Assembly (NCBI GenBank): GCA_023265875.1
Contig: JAHFSF010000005.1
Location: forward strand, 1 to 38,910
Source of the DNA: Gammaproteobacteria bacterium
GTDB lineage: Bacteria > Pseudomonadota > Gammaproteobacteria > Steroidobacterales > Steroidobacteraceae
Reading direction: 5' to 3'
DNA length: 38,910 nucleotides
Shown: one piece after another, positions 19,738 to 29,004 of the stretch
Numbering within the stretch: position 1 is the first letter of the stretch
Layout of the letters: every line of letters starts with the position of its first letter
Made by a program: the position numbers and the translations under genes
The notes under the pieces: model-generated
The model's input: only the letters and a program-made list of their open reading frames with translations
Database searches by the model: none
What the model was told of the DNA's origin: nothing

Positions 19738-20510
19738 GCGACTACAGCCGGGACGAGATGATGACCGTCGCTGCGGCGCGCCTGCTGTGGGACGGCTGCA
19801 TCACTTTCGTCGGCATCGGCCTGCCGAGCGCCGCCTGCAACCTTGCCCGGTTGAGCCACGCGCCGGGGCTCGTGCTGATCTATGAATCCGGCACGATCAA
19901 CACCAGGCCGACCGTACTGCCACTGTCGATCGGCGACGGCGAACTGGCCGAGACCGCCGCCTGCGTCGTGCCGCTGCCCGACATCTTCAGCGATTACCTG
20001 CAGGCCGGTCGCATCGATGTCGGTTTTCTCGGCGCCGCGCAGATCGATCGTCACGGCAACCTGAACAGCACCGTCATCGGTCCCTACGGGAAGCCGCGCA
20101 CGCGCCTGCCTGGCGCCGGTGGGGCGACCGAGATTGCGGCGCAGGCGAAGCAGGTCTTCATCGTCATGAAAGCCTCGCCCAGGAGTTTCGTCCCCAGGCT
20201 CGACTTCCAGACCAGCGGCGGGCATTTTGCGGGTCGCGCGGCGAGCGGGGCGCGCGGCGGCGGTCCCGCCGTGGTCGTGACCGATGTCGGGATCCTGAAA
20301 CCGCAGGCGGCGAGCGGCGAACTCGTACTCACCGTACTCTATCCGGGCATTCCAGCCGAGGAAGCGCGCGCCGCGATCGGGTGGCCGCTCACGATCGCAC
20401 AGGAACTGGAATCCATGCCTGCGCCCACCGCCGCTGAACTTGCCGTGCTGCGCGCGCTCGAAGCCCGCACCGCGGCCGCCCATCGCCAACCAGTGAGATT
20501 GCCAACATGA
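19734..20510 (+). CDS. CoA-transferase family protein, beta subunit (GctB/CatJ/IpdB-like)
   Basis: MMTVAAARLLWDGCITFVGIGLPSAACNLARLSHAPGLVLIYESGTINTRPTVLPLSIGDGELAETA...DVGFLGAAQIDRHGNLNSTVIG; ATGA overlap. Confidence 0.86.
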   Translation: MSDYSRDEMMTVAAARLLWDGCITFVGIGLPSAACNLARLSHAPGLVLIYESGTINTRPTVLPLSIGDGELAETAACVVPLPDIFSDYLQAGRIDVGFLGAAQIDRHGNLNSTVIGPYGKPRTRLPGAGGATEIAAQAKQVFIVMKASPRSFVPRLDFQTSGGHFAGRAASGARGGGPAVVVTDVGILKPQAASGELVLTVLYPGIPAEEARAAIGWPLTIAQELESMPAPTAAELAVLRALEARTAAAHRQPVRLPT

Positions 20511-21856
20511 ATGCACGCATACAGACGGGACACCAAATGAAGAATCCACACATCAAGACCGAACTGCCGGGGCCGAAGGCGCGTGCGATGGTCGCTCGCG
20601 ACACGCTGGTCGCGTCGCCTTCCTATCCGCGCGACTATCCGTTCGTGATTTCCCATGCCCGCGGCACCGAAGCCTGGGACGTCGACGGCAATCGTTTCCT
20701 AGACTTCGCCGCGGGCATCGCGGTCTGCGCCACTGGTCATGCGCACCCGCAGGTCGTCGCCGCCGTGCGCGAGGCGGCGGGCCAGTTCCTGCATATCTCG
20801 AGCGATTACTGGCATGAGGGAATGACGGCGCTGGCGGAGCGGCTTTCGACAATCGTGCCGCTCAGCGAGCCCGGCATGAGTTTTTTCTGCCAGTCGGGCA
20901 CGGAAGCGGTCGAAGGTGCCTTGAAGCTCGCGCGCTACGTCACCGGCCGGCAGCGCATCATCGCGTTCCTCGGCAGCTTCCATGGCCGCACGATGGGCTC
21001 GCTGGCGCTGACCTCGAGCAAGTACACGCAGCAGGCTGGATTCGCTCCGGTCATGCCGGGCGTCACCCATGTGCCCTACCCGAACACCTATCGGCCGCTG
21101 TTCGCGGGCGCCGACCAGGGCCGCGCCGTGCTCGATTACATCCGCATGCTGTTCGAGCGCAATTTGCCGGCAGCCGAGGTCGCGGCGATCGTGGTGGAGC
21201 CCCTGCAGGGCGAAGGCGGCTACCTGGTGCCGCCGGACGGGTTCCTCGCCGGCCTCCGCCAAATCTGCGACGAGCACGGAATCCTGCTCGTGTTCGACGA
21301 AGTGCAGTCCGGAATCGGTCGTACCGGGCGCATGTTCGCCTGTGAGCACTCCGGGGTCAGGCCTGACATCATGACGCTGGCCAAGGGCCTCGGCTCCGGC
21401 ATGCCGATCGGCGCCGTCGTCGCCAGGCGCAGCCTCATGCAGAAGTGGAAGCGCGGCGCGCACGGCAACACCTTCGGCGGCAACCCGCTCTGTTGCGCGG
21501 CAGCGAATGTCACGCTCGACCTCGTGCGCGAGCAGTACATGGCGAATGCCGCGCGCGTCGGCGCGCACTTCATGCGGCGGCTCGCCGAGCTCAAGCCGGC
21601 ATACCCCTGCATCGGCGACCTCCGCGGGCGCGGCCTGATGATCGGCGTGGAAATGATCGAGCGCGATGGTTCGCCCGCCCGCCCGCTGGTGGAGCGGCTG
21701 CTGCATCGCGGCTACCAGAATGGGCTGTTGCTGCTGTCCTGCGGCGTCAGCACGCTGCGCTTCATGCCGCCGCTCTGCGTGAGCGAGGCAGAGGTGGACG
21801 AGGCGATGGGCTATCTGCGGCAAAGTCTCGACGAGGCGCTGGCGGGCGCCGCGTGA
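20507..21856 (+). CDS. Class III PLP-dependent aminotransferase (4-aminobutyrate/ornithine aminotransferase type)
   Basis: KTELPGPKARAMVARDTLVASPSYPRDYPFVISHARGTEAWDVDGNRFLDFAAGIAVCATGHAHPQVV...LLVFDEVQSGIGRTGRMFACEH...DIMTLAKGLGSGMPIGAVV. Confidence 0.92.
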   Translation: MNARIQTGHQMKNPHIKTELPGPKARAMVARDTLVASPSYPRDYPFVISHARGTEAWDVDGNRFLDFAAGIAVCATGHAHPQVVAAVREAAGQFLHISSDYWHEGMTALAERLSTIVPLSEPGMSFFCQSGTEAVEGALKLARYVTGRQRIIAFLGSFHGRTMGSLALTSSKYTQQAGFAPVMPGVTHVPYPNTYRPLFAGADQGRAVLDYIRMLFERNLPAAEVAAIVVEPLQGEGGYLVPPDGFLAGLRQICDEHGILLVFDEVQSGIGRTGRMFACEHSGVRPDIMTLAKGLGSGMPIGAVVARRSLMQKWKRGAHGNTFGGNPLCCAAANVTLDLVREQYMANAARVGAHFMRRLAELKPAYPCIGDLRGRGLMIGVEMIERDGSPARPLVERLLHRGYQNGLLLLSCGVSTLRFMPPLCVSEAEVDEAMGYLRQSLDEALAGAA

Positions 21857-24381
21857 GGCGCGCCGGCTGCGCCCTGTTCATTGCGTCGGCGCTGCTGTGG
21901 GCGGCCGGCGCCGCTGCCCAGCGTGAACCGGTACTGAAACAGGTTGAGCTGCCGCACAGCTATTACTGGCGCGAACTCTACCTGCCCCAGCTGACGACCG
22001 GCCCCTCCGCTGCGGCATTCATGCCTGCTGGCGACGAACTGATTTACAGCATGGCGGGTTCCCTGTGGCGCCAGCGGATCGGATCGGATGAGGCTGTCGA
22101 GCTCACCCATGCCGACGCGGCCTATGATTACCAGCCCGATGTGGCGGCGGACGGCGGCAGCGTCGTTTTCACGCGTTACGACGGCCGCTCGATGGAACTC
22201 TGGCGGCTTGATTTCGCGACCGGAAGGGAACGGGCATTAACCCGCAATGGCGGCGTGAATGTCGAGCCGAGGCTGTCGCCCGACGGCCGGCGCATCGTCT
22301 GGGTGTCCACGGCCGGCACGGGTCATTTCAACCTGATGATCGCTGATCTTGGCCGCGGTGAGCTCGCGAACCAGCGCTTCCTGGTGGCGCCACGTCAGAG
22401 CAGCATCGATCGCTACTACTACTCTGCGCACGATCACGCCATCAATCCATCCTGGTCACCGGACGGCAACCGCGTCTACTACGTCGGCAATGCCGAAGTT
22501 GCCTGGGGCAGTGGCGACATCCGCTGGGTGTCCGCGGCCGCAGTGGACCAGAGCCACGAGCCCGGGATCGTGCATCGGGAAGAAACGGCCTGGGCTGCAA
22601 GGCCGGAGGTAGCGCCGGACGGCCGGCGGATTCTCTATTCGAGCTTTCACGGCAGGCAGCGATACCAGCTCTGGCTCACGACCGTGGACGGCGCTGCCCC
22701 GCTGCCGCTCACCTTCGGCGATTTCGACCGGCGCAACGCACGTTGGTCGCCGGGCGGAGCACGCATTGCTTACATCAGCAACGAGCGTGGCAATACCGCT
22801 CTGTTTGTCCAGGAATTCATCGGCGGTACCCGCACCGAAATCGCCGCCAAGACGCGCCATTACCTGCGCGTACCGGCGTCGCTCTTGCTCGACATACGAG
22901 ACGCTGAAGGCCAGCGCGTTCCCGCGCGGGTGATGGTGCTTGGCAGCGACCGTCGCTGGCATGCGCCTGCGGACGCTTGGATGCACGGCGACGATGGGTA
23001 CGACCGCGCGCTGTATCCCAGCGAGCCCCATTACTTTCATTGCGCCTCGCCTTGCGAACTCGAGCTGCCCGCCGGCGCCGCGTCACTCAGCGTGCAGCAC
23101 GGCTTTCGCCACCTGCCATGGCGCGAAGTCGTCGACCTGGCTCCGAATGCCCGCCGCGAAATACGGATCGAACTGGCCGGCAACCCGTTGCCGGTGGCGT
23201 TCGGGCGCCACGTGAGCGCCGATCTGCACGTCCACATGAACTACGGCGGTCATTACCGCAACACGCCGGAACGCCTGCTGGCCCAGGCCCGGGCCGAGGA
23301 TCTTGACGTCGTCTACAATCTGATCGTCAACAAGGAGGAGCGCATTCCGGATGTCGCCGAGTTCGGCGCGGCGACGGCCCCGGCCGGAAATGCGGGCATG
23401 TTGCTGCAGGCGCAGGAGTTTCACACCAGCCTCTGGGGTCACCTCGGCCTGCTGAACCTGTCGGATCATCTGTTGCTGCCGGACTTCACCGCCTACCGAC
23501 ACACCGCGTTTGCAAGCCCGTATCCGCACAATGGCGCCGTCGCCGACCTCGCGCATGCGCAGGGCGCGCTGGTCGGCTATGTCCATCCCCTCGCTGCCGA
23601 GATCGTGCCGGCCAGGGAGCGCTCGCTGAGCTACGAGCTTCCCGCCGACGTCGCGCACGGCAAGGTGGACTACCTCGAAGTCGTCGGCTTCTCCGATCAT
23701 CGGCTGACCGCGGATGTCTGGTACCGGCTGCTCAATCTCGGCTACCGGCTGCCGGCTGGCGCCGGGACTGACGCGATGGCCAACTACGCATCGTTGCGCG
23801 GGCCCGTCGGCGTCAATCGCGTGTTCCTCGATACCGACGGCGAGCGCACGCCAGCCGCGCTTGCCGCGGCACTGAAGGGCGGGCGGACATTCGTCAGCAA
23901 CGGTCCGTTGCTCGGTCTCGAGTTCGCCGGCCAGCGCCCCGGTGGCGTGTTGCGGGATGCACGGGGTCCCATGCCTTACCGTGTGGCGCTGCGCTCACCC
24001 GTTGCAGTAGACCATCTCGAAATCGTACACAACGGCAGAATACTCAAGACCTTCGAGCTCACCGGCGAGCGGCAGAGCTTCGACGAGAGCGGCGAATTGA
24101 CACTGCCGGGCGGCGGCTGGCTATTGCTGCGCGCCTGGAACGATCACGCCGATCCGCTGGTATTCGATCTTTTCCCTTATGCGACGACCAGCCCGATTTA
24201 CTTGGAGCTGCCGGGTGGCCCGGACAGTGTGGCGGAAGATGCTGCATATTTCGTGGCCTGGATGAACCGTGTCATCGAGGCGGCGACGGCCAATGGCGAT
24301 TACAACGACGAACGCGAACGCCGCACGACCATTGAGTACCTGCGGTGGGCGCGCGATCAATACCTCGAGCGGAGCCGGTGA
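21853..24381 (+). CDS. Exported TolB-like beta-propeller protein with C-terminal CehA/McbA-type (PHP-like) metallohydrolase domain
   Basis: GTG start; VRRAGCALFIASALLWAAGAAAQ signal; repeated xxSPDGxxIxxxS propeller blades; DLHVHMNYGGHYRNTPERLLAQARAEDLDVVYNLIVNKEERIPDV, EVVGFSDH, AGTDAM. Confidence 0.8.
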   Translation: MRRAGCALFIASALLWAAGAAAQREPVLKQVELPHSYYWRELYLPQLTTGPSAAAFMPAGDELIYSMAGSLWRQRIGSDEAVELTHADAAYDYQPDVAADGGSVVFTRYDGRSMELWRLDFATGRERALTRNGGVNVEPRLSPDGRRIVWVSTAGTGHFNLMIADLGRGELANQRFLVAPRQSSIDRYYYSAHDHAINPSWSPDGNRVYYVGNAEVAWGSGDIRWVSAAAVDQSHEPGIVHREETAWAARPEVAPDGRRILYSSFHGRQRYQLWLTTVDGAAPLPLTFGDFDRRNARWSPGGARIAYISNERGNTALFVQEFIGGTRTEIAAKTRHYLRVPASLLLDIRDAEGQRVPARVMVLGSDRRWHAPADAWMHGDDGYDRALYPSEPHYFHCASPCELELPAGAASLSVQHGFRHLPWREVVDLAPNARREIRIELAGNPLPVAFGRHVSADLHVHMNYGGHYRNTPERLLAQARAEDLDVVYNLIVNKEERIPDVAEFGAATAPAGNAGMLLQAQEFHTSLWGHLGLLNLSDHLLLPDFTAYRHTAFASPYPHNGAVADLAHAQGALVGYVHPLAAEIVPARERSLSYELPADVAHGKVDYLEVVGFSDHRLTADVWYRLLNLGYRLPAGAGTDAMANYASLRGPVGVNRVFLDTDGERTPAALAAALKGGRTFVSNGPLLGLEFAGQRPGGVLRDARGPMPYRVALRSPVAVDHLEIVHNGRILKTFELTGERQSFDESGELTLPGGGWLLLRAWNDHADPLVFDLFPYATTSPIYLELPGGPDSVAEDAAYFVAWMNRVIEAATANGDYNDERERRTTIEYLRWARDQYLERSR

Positions 24382-24392
24382 AAGAGCCAGCC

Positions 24393-26390
24393 ATGAGGCG
24401 GATCTGCCTCGCATTGATCGTGTGCGCACTGCCACTATCTGCGCTCTCCGACGACAGGCGTTTCGACATCGACGACCTGCTCCGCATCGCCGATCTCACG
24501 GAACCGGCGTTCTCGCCGGATGGCGAATTCCTCGTCTACACCGTCTCGACGAATGACCTCGACAAGGACGAGCCACGGTCAGAAATCTGGCGCGTGCGCT
24601 GGGATGGCAACGATCGCCGCCGGTTGACGCAGACGCCCGCTGGCAGCGCGTGGCACGCCGAGTGGAGCCCCGACGGACAACGGATCGCGTTCCTGTCCGA
24701 CCGCGGCGGCGAGGATGCGACGACGCAGGTCTGGGTGATGCCGGCCGCCGGCGGCGAGGCCGAGAAATTCACGGACTTCCCCGGCGGTGTCCTCGACTAT
24801 ACCTGGGCGCCGGATGGCCGCCGGCTTGCCATCATCGCGCGCGACCCGGAGCGGCCCGCGGGAGCCGCGAAACCGCCGAAGCCGGCGCCGATTGTCATCG
24901 ATCGCTACCAGTTCGAGGAGGACTTCATCGGCTGGCTGACGGAACGCCGCCAGCATCTCTATCTGTTCGAGTTCGAGGGCCGCAAGATGACGCCGCTGAC
25001 CGCGGGCGCGCATGACGAATACCTGCCCTCCTGGTCCCCGGACGGAAAGCAGGTCGCCTACGTGACCAGGCGCGGCGCGGATCCGGACCGCCACCGGAAC
25101 TGGGACATCTACCTCGTCGAGCCGCGCGCCGGAGCCGGGGAGCGCCCGCTCACCCGCTTCACCGGCGCCGATCTCGATCCGTACTGGGAGTCGCGGCCCG
25201 ACTGGAGCGCCGACAGCCGGCGCATCGTCTATCTGCAGGGTGGCGAGGACCGCCTGGGCGAGTACGCGCCTTCCCAACTGGCCATCATCGACGTCCAGTC
25301 CGGCGCGACGACCCTGCCTGCCGCAATTGATCGCTCCTTCACCCGGCCGCGTTTCACCCCGGATGGCAAATCGGTGCTGGCGCTGATCGAGCACAGCCGG
25401 GTAACCTGGCTGTCGCGCATCGACCTTGTGAACGGCAGGATCACGGCGCTGACTTCCGGTGCGCGCTTTGACTTCGATTTCGCGGTCGCGCCGAATGGCC
25501 GCGTTGCCGTGCTCGGCGGCGATGATCAGCATCCGCACGAAATTTCCGCTGTTGAGCGGCGCGGCCTGCGCGCCCTGGCCGACCACAATGAGTTCCTGCA
25601 GCAACGCCGCCTTGCGCCGGTCGAGCCGATCGAGTTCGACAGCGCCGACGGCACGCGTATCGACGGGTTTCTCGTGAAGCCGCTCGATTACCAGCCGGGA
25701 CGCCGCTATCCGACGATCCTCAGGCTCCACGGCGGCCCGGTTTACCAGTTCAGCCATGAATTCATGGCGGACTGGCAGGTTTTTGCCGCGCAGGGTTACG
25801 CCGTCCTGGCCGCGAATCCGCGCGGCGGCTCCGGCCGCGGCCTCGAATTCGCAACCGCGATCTACGCCGACTGGGGCAACAAGGATGTGGCCGACGTGCT
25901 GGCTGCGGTAGATCATGCCGTCGCGCTCGGCATCGCCGACCCGGAACGCCTGGGAGTCGGCGGCCGCAGCTACGGCGGCATGCTGACCAACTACGTGATC
26001 GCGCGCGATGCCCGGTTCAAGGCTGCCATCAGCGGCGCCGGCGAGTCCAACATCATCGGGATGTACGGCACCGACCAGTACATCGATGAATACGAGCATG
26101 AGCTCGGCAAGCCCTGGGTCGACCGGGCCGCCTGGGACCGGGTCAGCTTTCCGTTCCTGCACGCCGACCGGATCACGACGCCGACGCTGTTCTATTGCGA
26201 GGAACGCGACGTCAACGTGCCCTGCATCGGCAGCCAGCAGATGTACCAGGCGCTGCGCTCACTCGGCGTGCCGACGCAACTCGTGGTCTATCCGGGCGAG
26301 TGGCATCCGGTCACCGTGCCGAGCTACCTGCGCGACCGCATGCAGCGGCAGCTGGACTGGTACGGCCGTTACTTGAGCAGCCGCCCGTAG
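24393..26390 (+). CDS. S9-family (prolyl oligopeptidase) exported serine peptidase
   Basis: Signal MRRICLALIVCALPLSALS; TolB/DPP-IV-like propeller; catalytic GGRSYGGML and C-terminal YPGEWHP. GTG at 24378 (GTGA overlap with the upstream stop) is an alternative start. Confidence 0.92.
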   Translation: MRRICLALIVCALPLSALSDDRRFDIDDLLRIADLTEPAFSPDGEFLVYTVSTNDLDKDEPRSEIWRVRWDGNDRRRLTQTPAGSAWHAEWSPDGQRIAFLSDRGGEDATTQVWVMPAAGGEAEKFTDFPGGVLDYTWAPDGRRLAIIARDPERPAGAAKPPKPAPIVIDRYQFEEDFIGWLTERRQHLYLFEFEGRKMTPLTAGAHDEYLPSWSPDGKQVAYVTRRGADPDRHRNWDIYLVEPRAGAGERPLTRFTGADLDPYWESRPDWSADSRRIVYLQGGEDRLGEYAPSQLAIIDVQSGATTLPAAIDRSFTRPRFTPDGKSVLALIEHSRVTWLSRIDLVNGRITALTSGARFDFDFAVAPNGRVAVLGGDDQHPHEISAVERRGLRALADHNEFLQQRRLAPVEPIEFDSADGTRIDGFLVKPLDYQPGRRYPTILRLHGGPVYQFSHEFMADWQVFAAQGYAVLAANPRGGSGRGLEFATAIYADWGNKDVADVLAAVDHAVALGIADPERLGVGGRSYGGMLTNYVIARDARFKAAISGAGESNIIGMYGTDQYIDEYEHELGKPWVDRAAWDRVSFPFLHADRITTPTLFYCEERDVNVPCIGSQQMYQALRSLGVPTQLVVYPGEWHPVTVPSYLRDRMQRQLDWYGRYLSSRP

Positions 26391-27514
26391 TGGGACAAAA
26401 GCGCCTGCAGGTCCGCGTGCGGCAGCGCCTTCGCGTAGCGGCCTTCGGTGCCTTCCATGTCGCGCGCCGCGACCATCGCGTTGACGATCGCTTCCTCGGT
26501 CGCCTGCACGGTGGCTGCGAACAGCGGGCTGAGCTCACCGTTCGGGATGAACTCGGCGAGCGCGAGCGGTGCCCCGCGCATCGCCGCGGCATTGGCGGTC
26601 GAAAACGCGATGAAGATGTCACCCGAGCCATTGTCGGCCGTCGAACCCGTGCGCGCGAGGCCGAGCGCCGCGCGTTTCGCAATGCGCTTCAACTGGTGCG
26701 GCAGCAACGGCGCGTCCGTCGCAACCACGATGATGATCGAACCGCTCTCGGAGGCCTTCGGGTCGTTTTCGCTGTAGACACGATGTTCGCGCAGATGCTG
26801 GCCGACCGGGACGCCCGCGATGCGCAGGCCATCGCGCAGCCCGTGGTTGGCCTGGACCAGCACGCCGACGATATGTTCGCGGTTGCCAAAGGCCACGCGC
26901 CTGGACGCGGTGCCGATTCCGCACTTGAACTCATAACAGATGGTGCCGGTCCCGGCGCCGACGTTGCCCTCTTCGACCGGCCCCGCTGCTGCCTTTTCCA
27001 GCGCTTCGTCGACATGCCGGGCGCGCACGTGAAAACCATTGATGTCGTTCAGGTACCCGTCCCAGGTCTCGGCCACGACGGCCGACGACCACCAGTAGCC
27101 GGTGGCATCCGGTCGGCCCTGGCGCACGCGCCAGGCGATCGCGGCATCGTGCACGACGCCGACACTGTGCGTATTCGTGAGCAGCACCGGGCCTTCGAGT
27201 TCTCCCGATTCCTCCAGCCAGGTCGTGCCGGTCATCTCGCCCGCGCCGTTCAGCGCGAACCAAGCGCCGAAGGCGTGCAGAGCAAGGCTGTCACGGCCGC
27301 GCGGCAGGATGGCCGTGACACCCGTCCGCACCTTGCGCCCGCCATCGAGGTCCTCCATCAGGGTCACCTGTCCGACCGTCACGCCGGCCACATCGGTGAT
27401 CGCATTCAGCGGTCCCGGCACGCCGTCGAACGGTACGCCGAGTTCGCGCGCCCGCGGCCCGGCTTCGCAGGCCAGGGTCACAAGCGTCAATATCAATGTC
27501 AGGATGTAGCGCAT
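26369..27514 (-). CDS. P1-family (DmpA/BapA-type) autoprocessing aminopeptidase, exported
   Basis: MRYILTLILTLVTLACEAGPRARELGVPFDGVPGPLNAITDVAGVTVGQVTL; GNVGAGTGTICYEFKCGIGTASR; autocleavage-type region ASESGSIIIVVATDAPLLPHQ. Confidence 0.92.
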   Translation of the reverse strand: MRYILTLILTLVTLACEAGPRARELGVPFDGVPGPLNAITDVAGVTVGQVTLMEDLDGGRKVRTGVTAILPRGRDSLALHAFGAWFALNGAGEMTGTTWLEESGELEGPVLLTNTHSVGVVHDAAIAWRVRQGRPDATGYWWSSAVVAETWDGYLNDINGFHVRARHVDEALEKAAAGPVEEGNVGAGTGTICYEFKCGIGTASRRVAFGNREHIVGVLVQANHGLRDGLRIAGVPVGQHLREHRVYSENDPKASESGSIIIVVATDAPLLPHQLKRIAKRAALGLARTGSTADNGSGDIFIAFSTANAAAMRGAPLALAEFIPNGELSPLFAATVQATEEAIVNAMVAARDMEGTEGRYAKALPHADLQALLSHYGRLLK

Positions 27515-27553
27515 GGCGGGGATTTTCATGGGCCGTATTGACTCGGCACCGAC

Positions 27554-27700
27554 ATGCTAGCGCAGGATCGCACCCTCGTGCTGGCCCGCGGCTGGACCAA
27601 TGGCCTGCCCTGCTTGCATTCGGCACTGACCCAGGCCCTTGATTACCGCAGCTACAATGTGGAAGTCGCCGATTCCCAGTCGGTCGGAGTCCCAAAATGA
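27554..27700 (+). CDS. Possible 48-aa small ORF upstream of and ATGA-overlapping the amidohydrolase
   Basis: ATG at 27554 to TGA at 27698-27700: MLAQDRTLVLARGWTNGLPCLHSALTQALDYRSYNVEVADSQSVGVPK; below the ORF-track length cutoff; no clear Shine-Dalgarno seen. Confidence 0.35.
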   Translation: MLAQDRTLVLARGWTNGLPCLHSALTQALDYRSYNVEVADSQSVGVPK

Positions 27701-29004
27701 ACGTGCGGCAGATCCTCCACTCCTGGTTGCTCGCCATCACGATCCTGCTCACCGCGCCGCAGGCTGTTGCCGAAACGGTGATCGTGCGCGCCGGCCGCCT
27801 GCTCGACGTCGAGAGTGGTGGTTATCTGCAGGACCAGGCGATCCGCATCGAGGACGGTCGCGTCATATCGGTCGGACCGTACCGCGCGACATCTCCCGCC
27901 GATGCGCACCTGATCGACTGGTCGGCCAACACCGTGCTGCCGGGACTGATCGATCTGCACACGCACCTGATCGGCCCCAACTCCTCGAGCAATGTGCTCG
28001 CACCGCTCCTGACCTCCGAATCACAGGATGTGCTGCTCGGCGTGACCCACGCGCGCGCAACGCTTGCGGCGGGTTTCACGACTGTGCGCGATGTAGGAAC
28101 CTACCGGGCCTTCACGGACGTTGCGCTACGCGATGCCATCGCCGCTGGTGTCGTCCCCGGGCCACGCATGTTCGTCGCGGGCGCCTATATCACGGTCAGC
28201 AAAGGCGGTGGGGAGCTGACCGGAATGGCGCCGGATGTCGTCGTGCCCGCCGACATGCGTCGCGGTGTTGCCAATTCCGCAAACGAGGTTCGTCAGCGCG
28301 TGCGCGAGCTGCTGGCTGGAGGCGCCAATTTCATCAAGGTCATCGCAACCGGAGCCGTATTCACATCCGGTACCAAGCCGTCCGCCCCCGAATTCACCGA
28401 GGCGGAATTGCGGGCTGCGGTCGAGGAAGCGGCGAATGCCGGCACTTATGTGATCGCCCATGCCCACAGCGCCGAGGGCATCAAGCGCGCGGTGCGCGCC
28501 GGCGTTCACTCGATCGAACATGCCTCCTACCTCGACGACGAAGGTATCGCGCTGCTGCTCGAGCACGGTACCTGGCTGGTCGAGGACGTCTACAACGGCG
28601 ATTACACCGAAGAAGTCGGCCGCCGCCAGGGCTGGTCCGGGGAAATCATGCGCAAGAACCGCGAGACGACCGATATCCAGCGCGTCGGTTTCGGAAAGGC
28701 CGTACGGGCCGGCGTGAAAATCGGCTTCGGCACCGATGCCGGCATATTTCCGCACGGCGAAAATGCCCGGCAGTTCGCGTACATGGTGCGGTTCGGGCTG
28801 ACGCCGCTTGGCGCGATCCGTGCAGCGACGATCGATGCGGCCCGGTGCCTTGGCCAGGAGCGTGAACTCGGCTCGATCGCGCCCGGAAAATTCGCCGACC
28901 TGATCGCCGTGGACGGCGATCCGCTCAAGGACATTGAGACGTTGCGCAGGATCGCCGGCGTCATCAAGGAAGGCAGGCTGTTCCACGCGGAGGACGACCG
29001 ATGA
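27697..29004 (+). CDS. Exported metal-dependent amidohydrolase (imidazolonepropionase-like / Xaa-Arg/Lys dipeptidase-like)
   Basis: Signal MNVRQILHSWLLAITILLTAPQAVAE; NTVLPGLIDLHTHLIG, VIAHAHSAEGIKRAVRAGVHSIEHASYL, GTDAGIFPHGENARQF. Confidence 0.87.
   Translation: MNVRQILHSWLLAITILLTAPQAVAETVIVRAGRLLDVESGGYLQDQAIRIEDGRVISVGPYRATSPADAHLIDWSANTVLPGLIDLHTHLIGPNSSSNVLAPLLTSESQDVLLGVTHARATLAAGFTTVRDVGTYRAFTDVALRDAIAAGVVPGPRMFVAGAYITVSKGGGELTGMAPDVVVPADMRRGVANSANEVRQRVRELLAGGANFIKVIATGAVFTSGTKPSAPEFTEAELRAAVEEAANAGTYVIAHAHSAEGIKRAVRAGVHSIEHASYLDDEGIALLLEHGTWLVEDVYNGDYTEEVGRRQGWSGEIMRKNRETTDIQRVGFGKAVRAGVKIGFGTDAGIFPHGENARQFAYMVRFGLTPLGAIRAATIDAARCLGQERELGSIAPGKFADLIAVDGDPLKDIETLRRIAGVIKEGRLFHAEDDR

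Noticed and set aside
24579-26162. 527-aa minus-strand ORF
   Set aside because: Antisense to the S9 peptidase whose catalytic motifs are clear.
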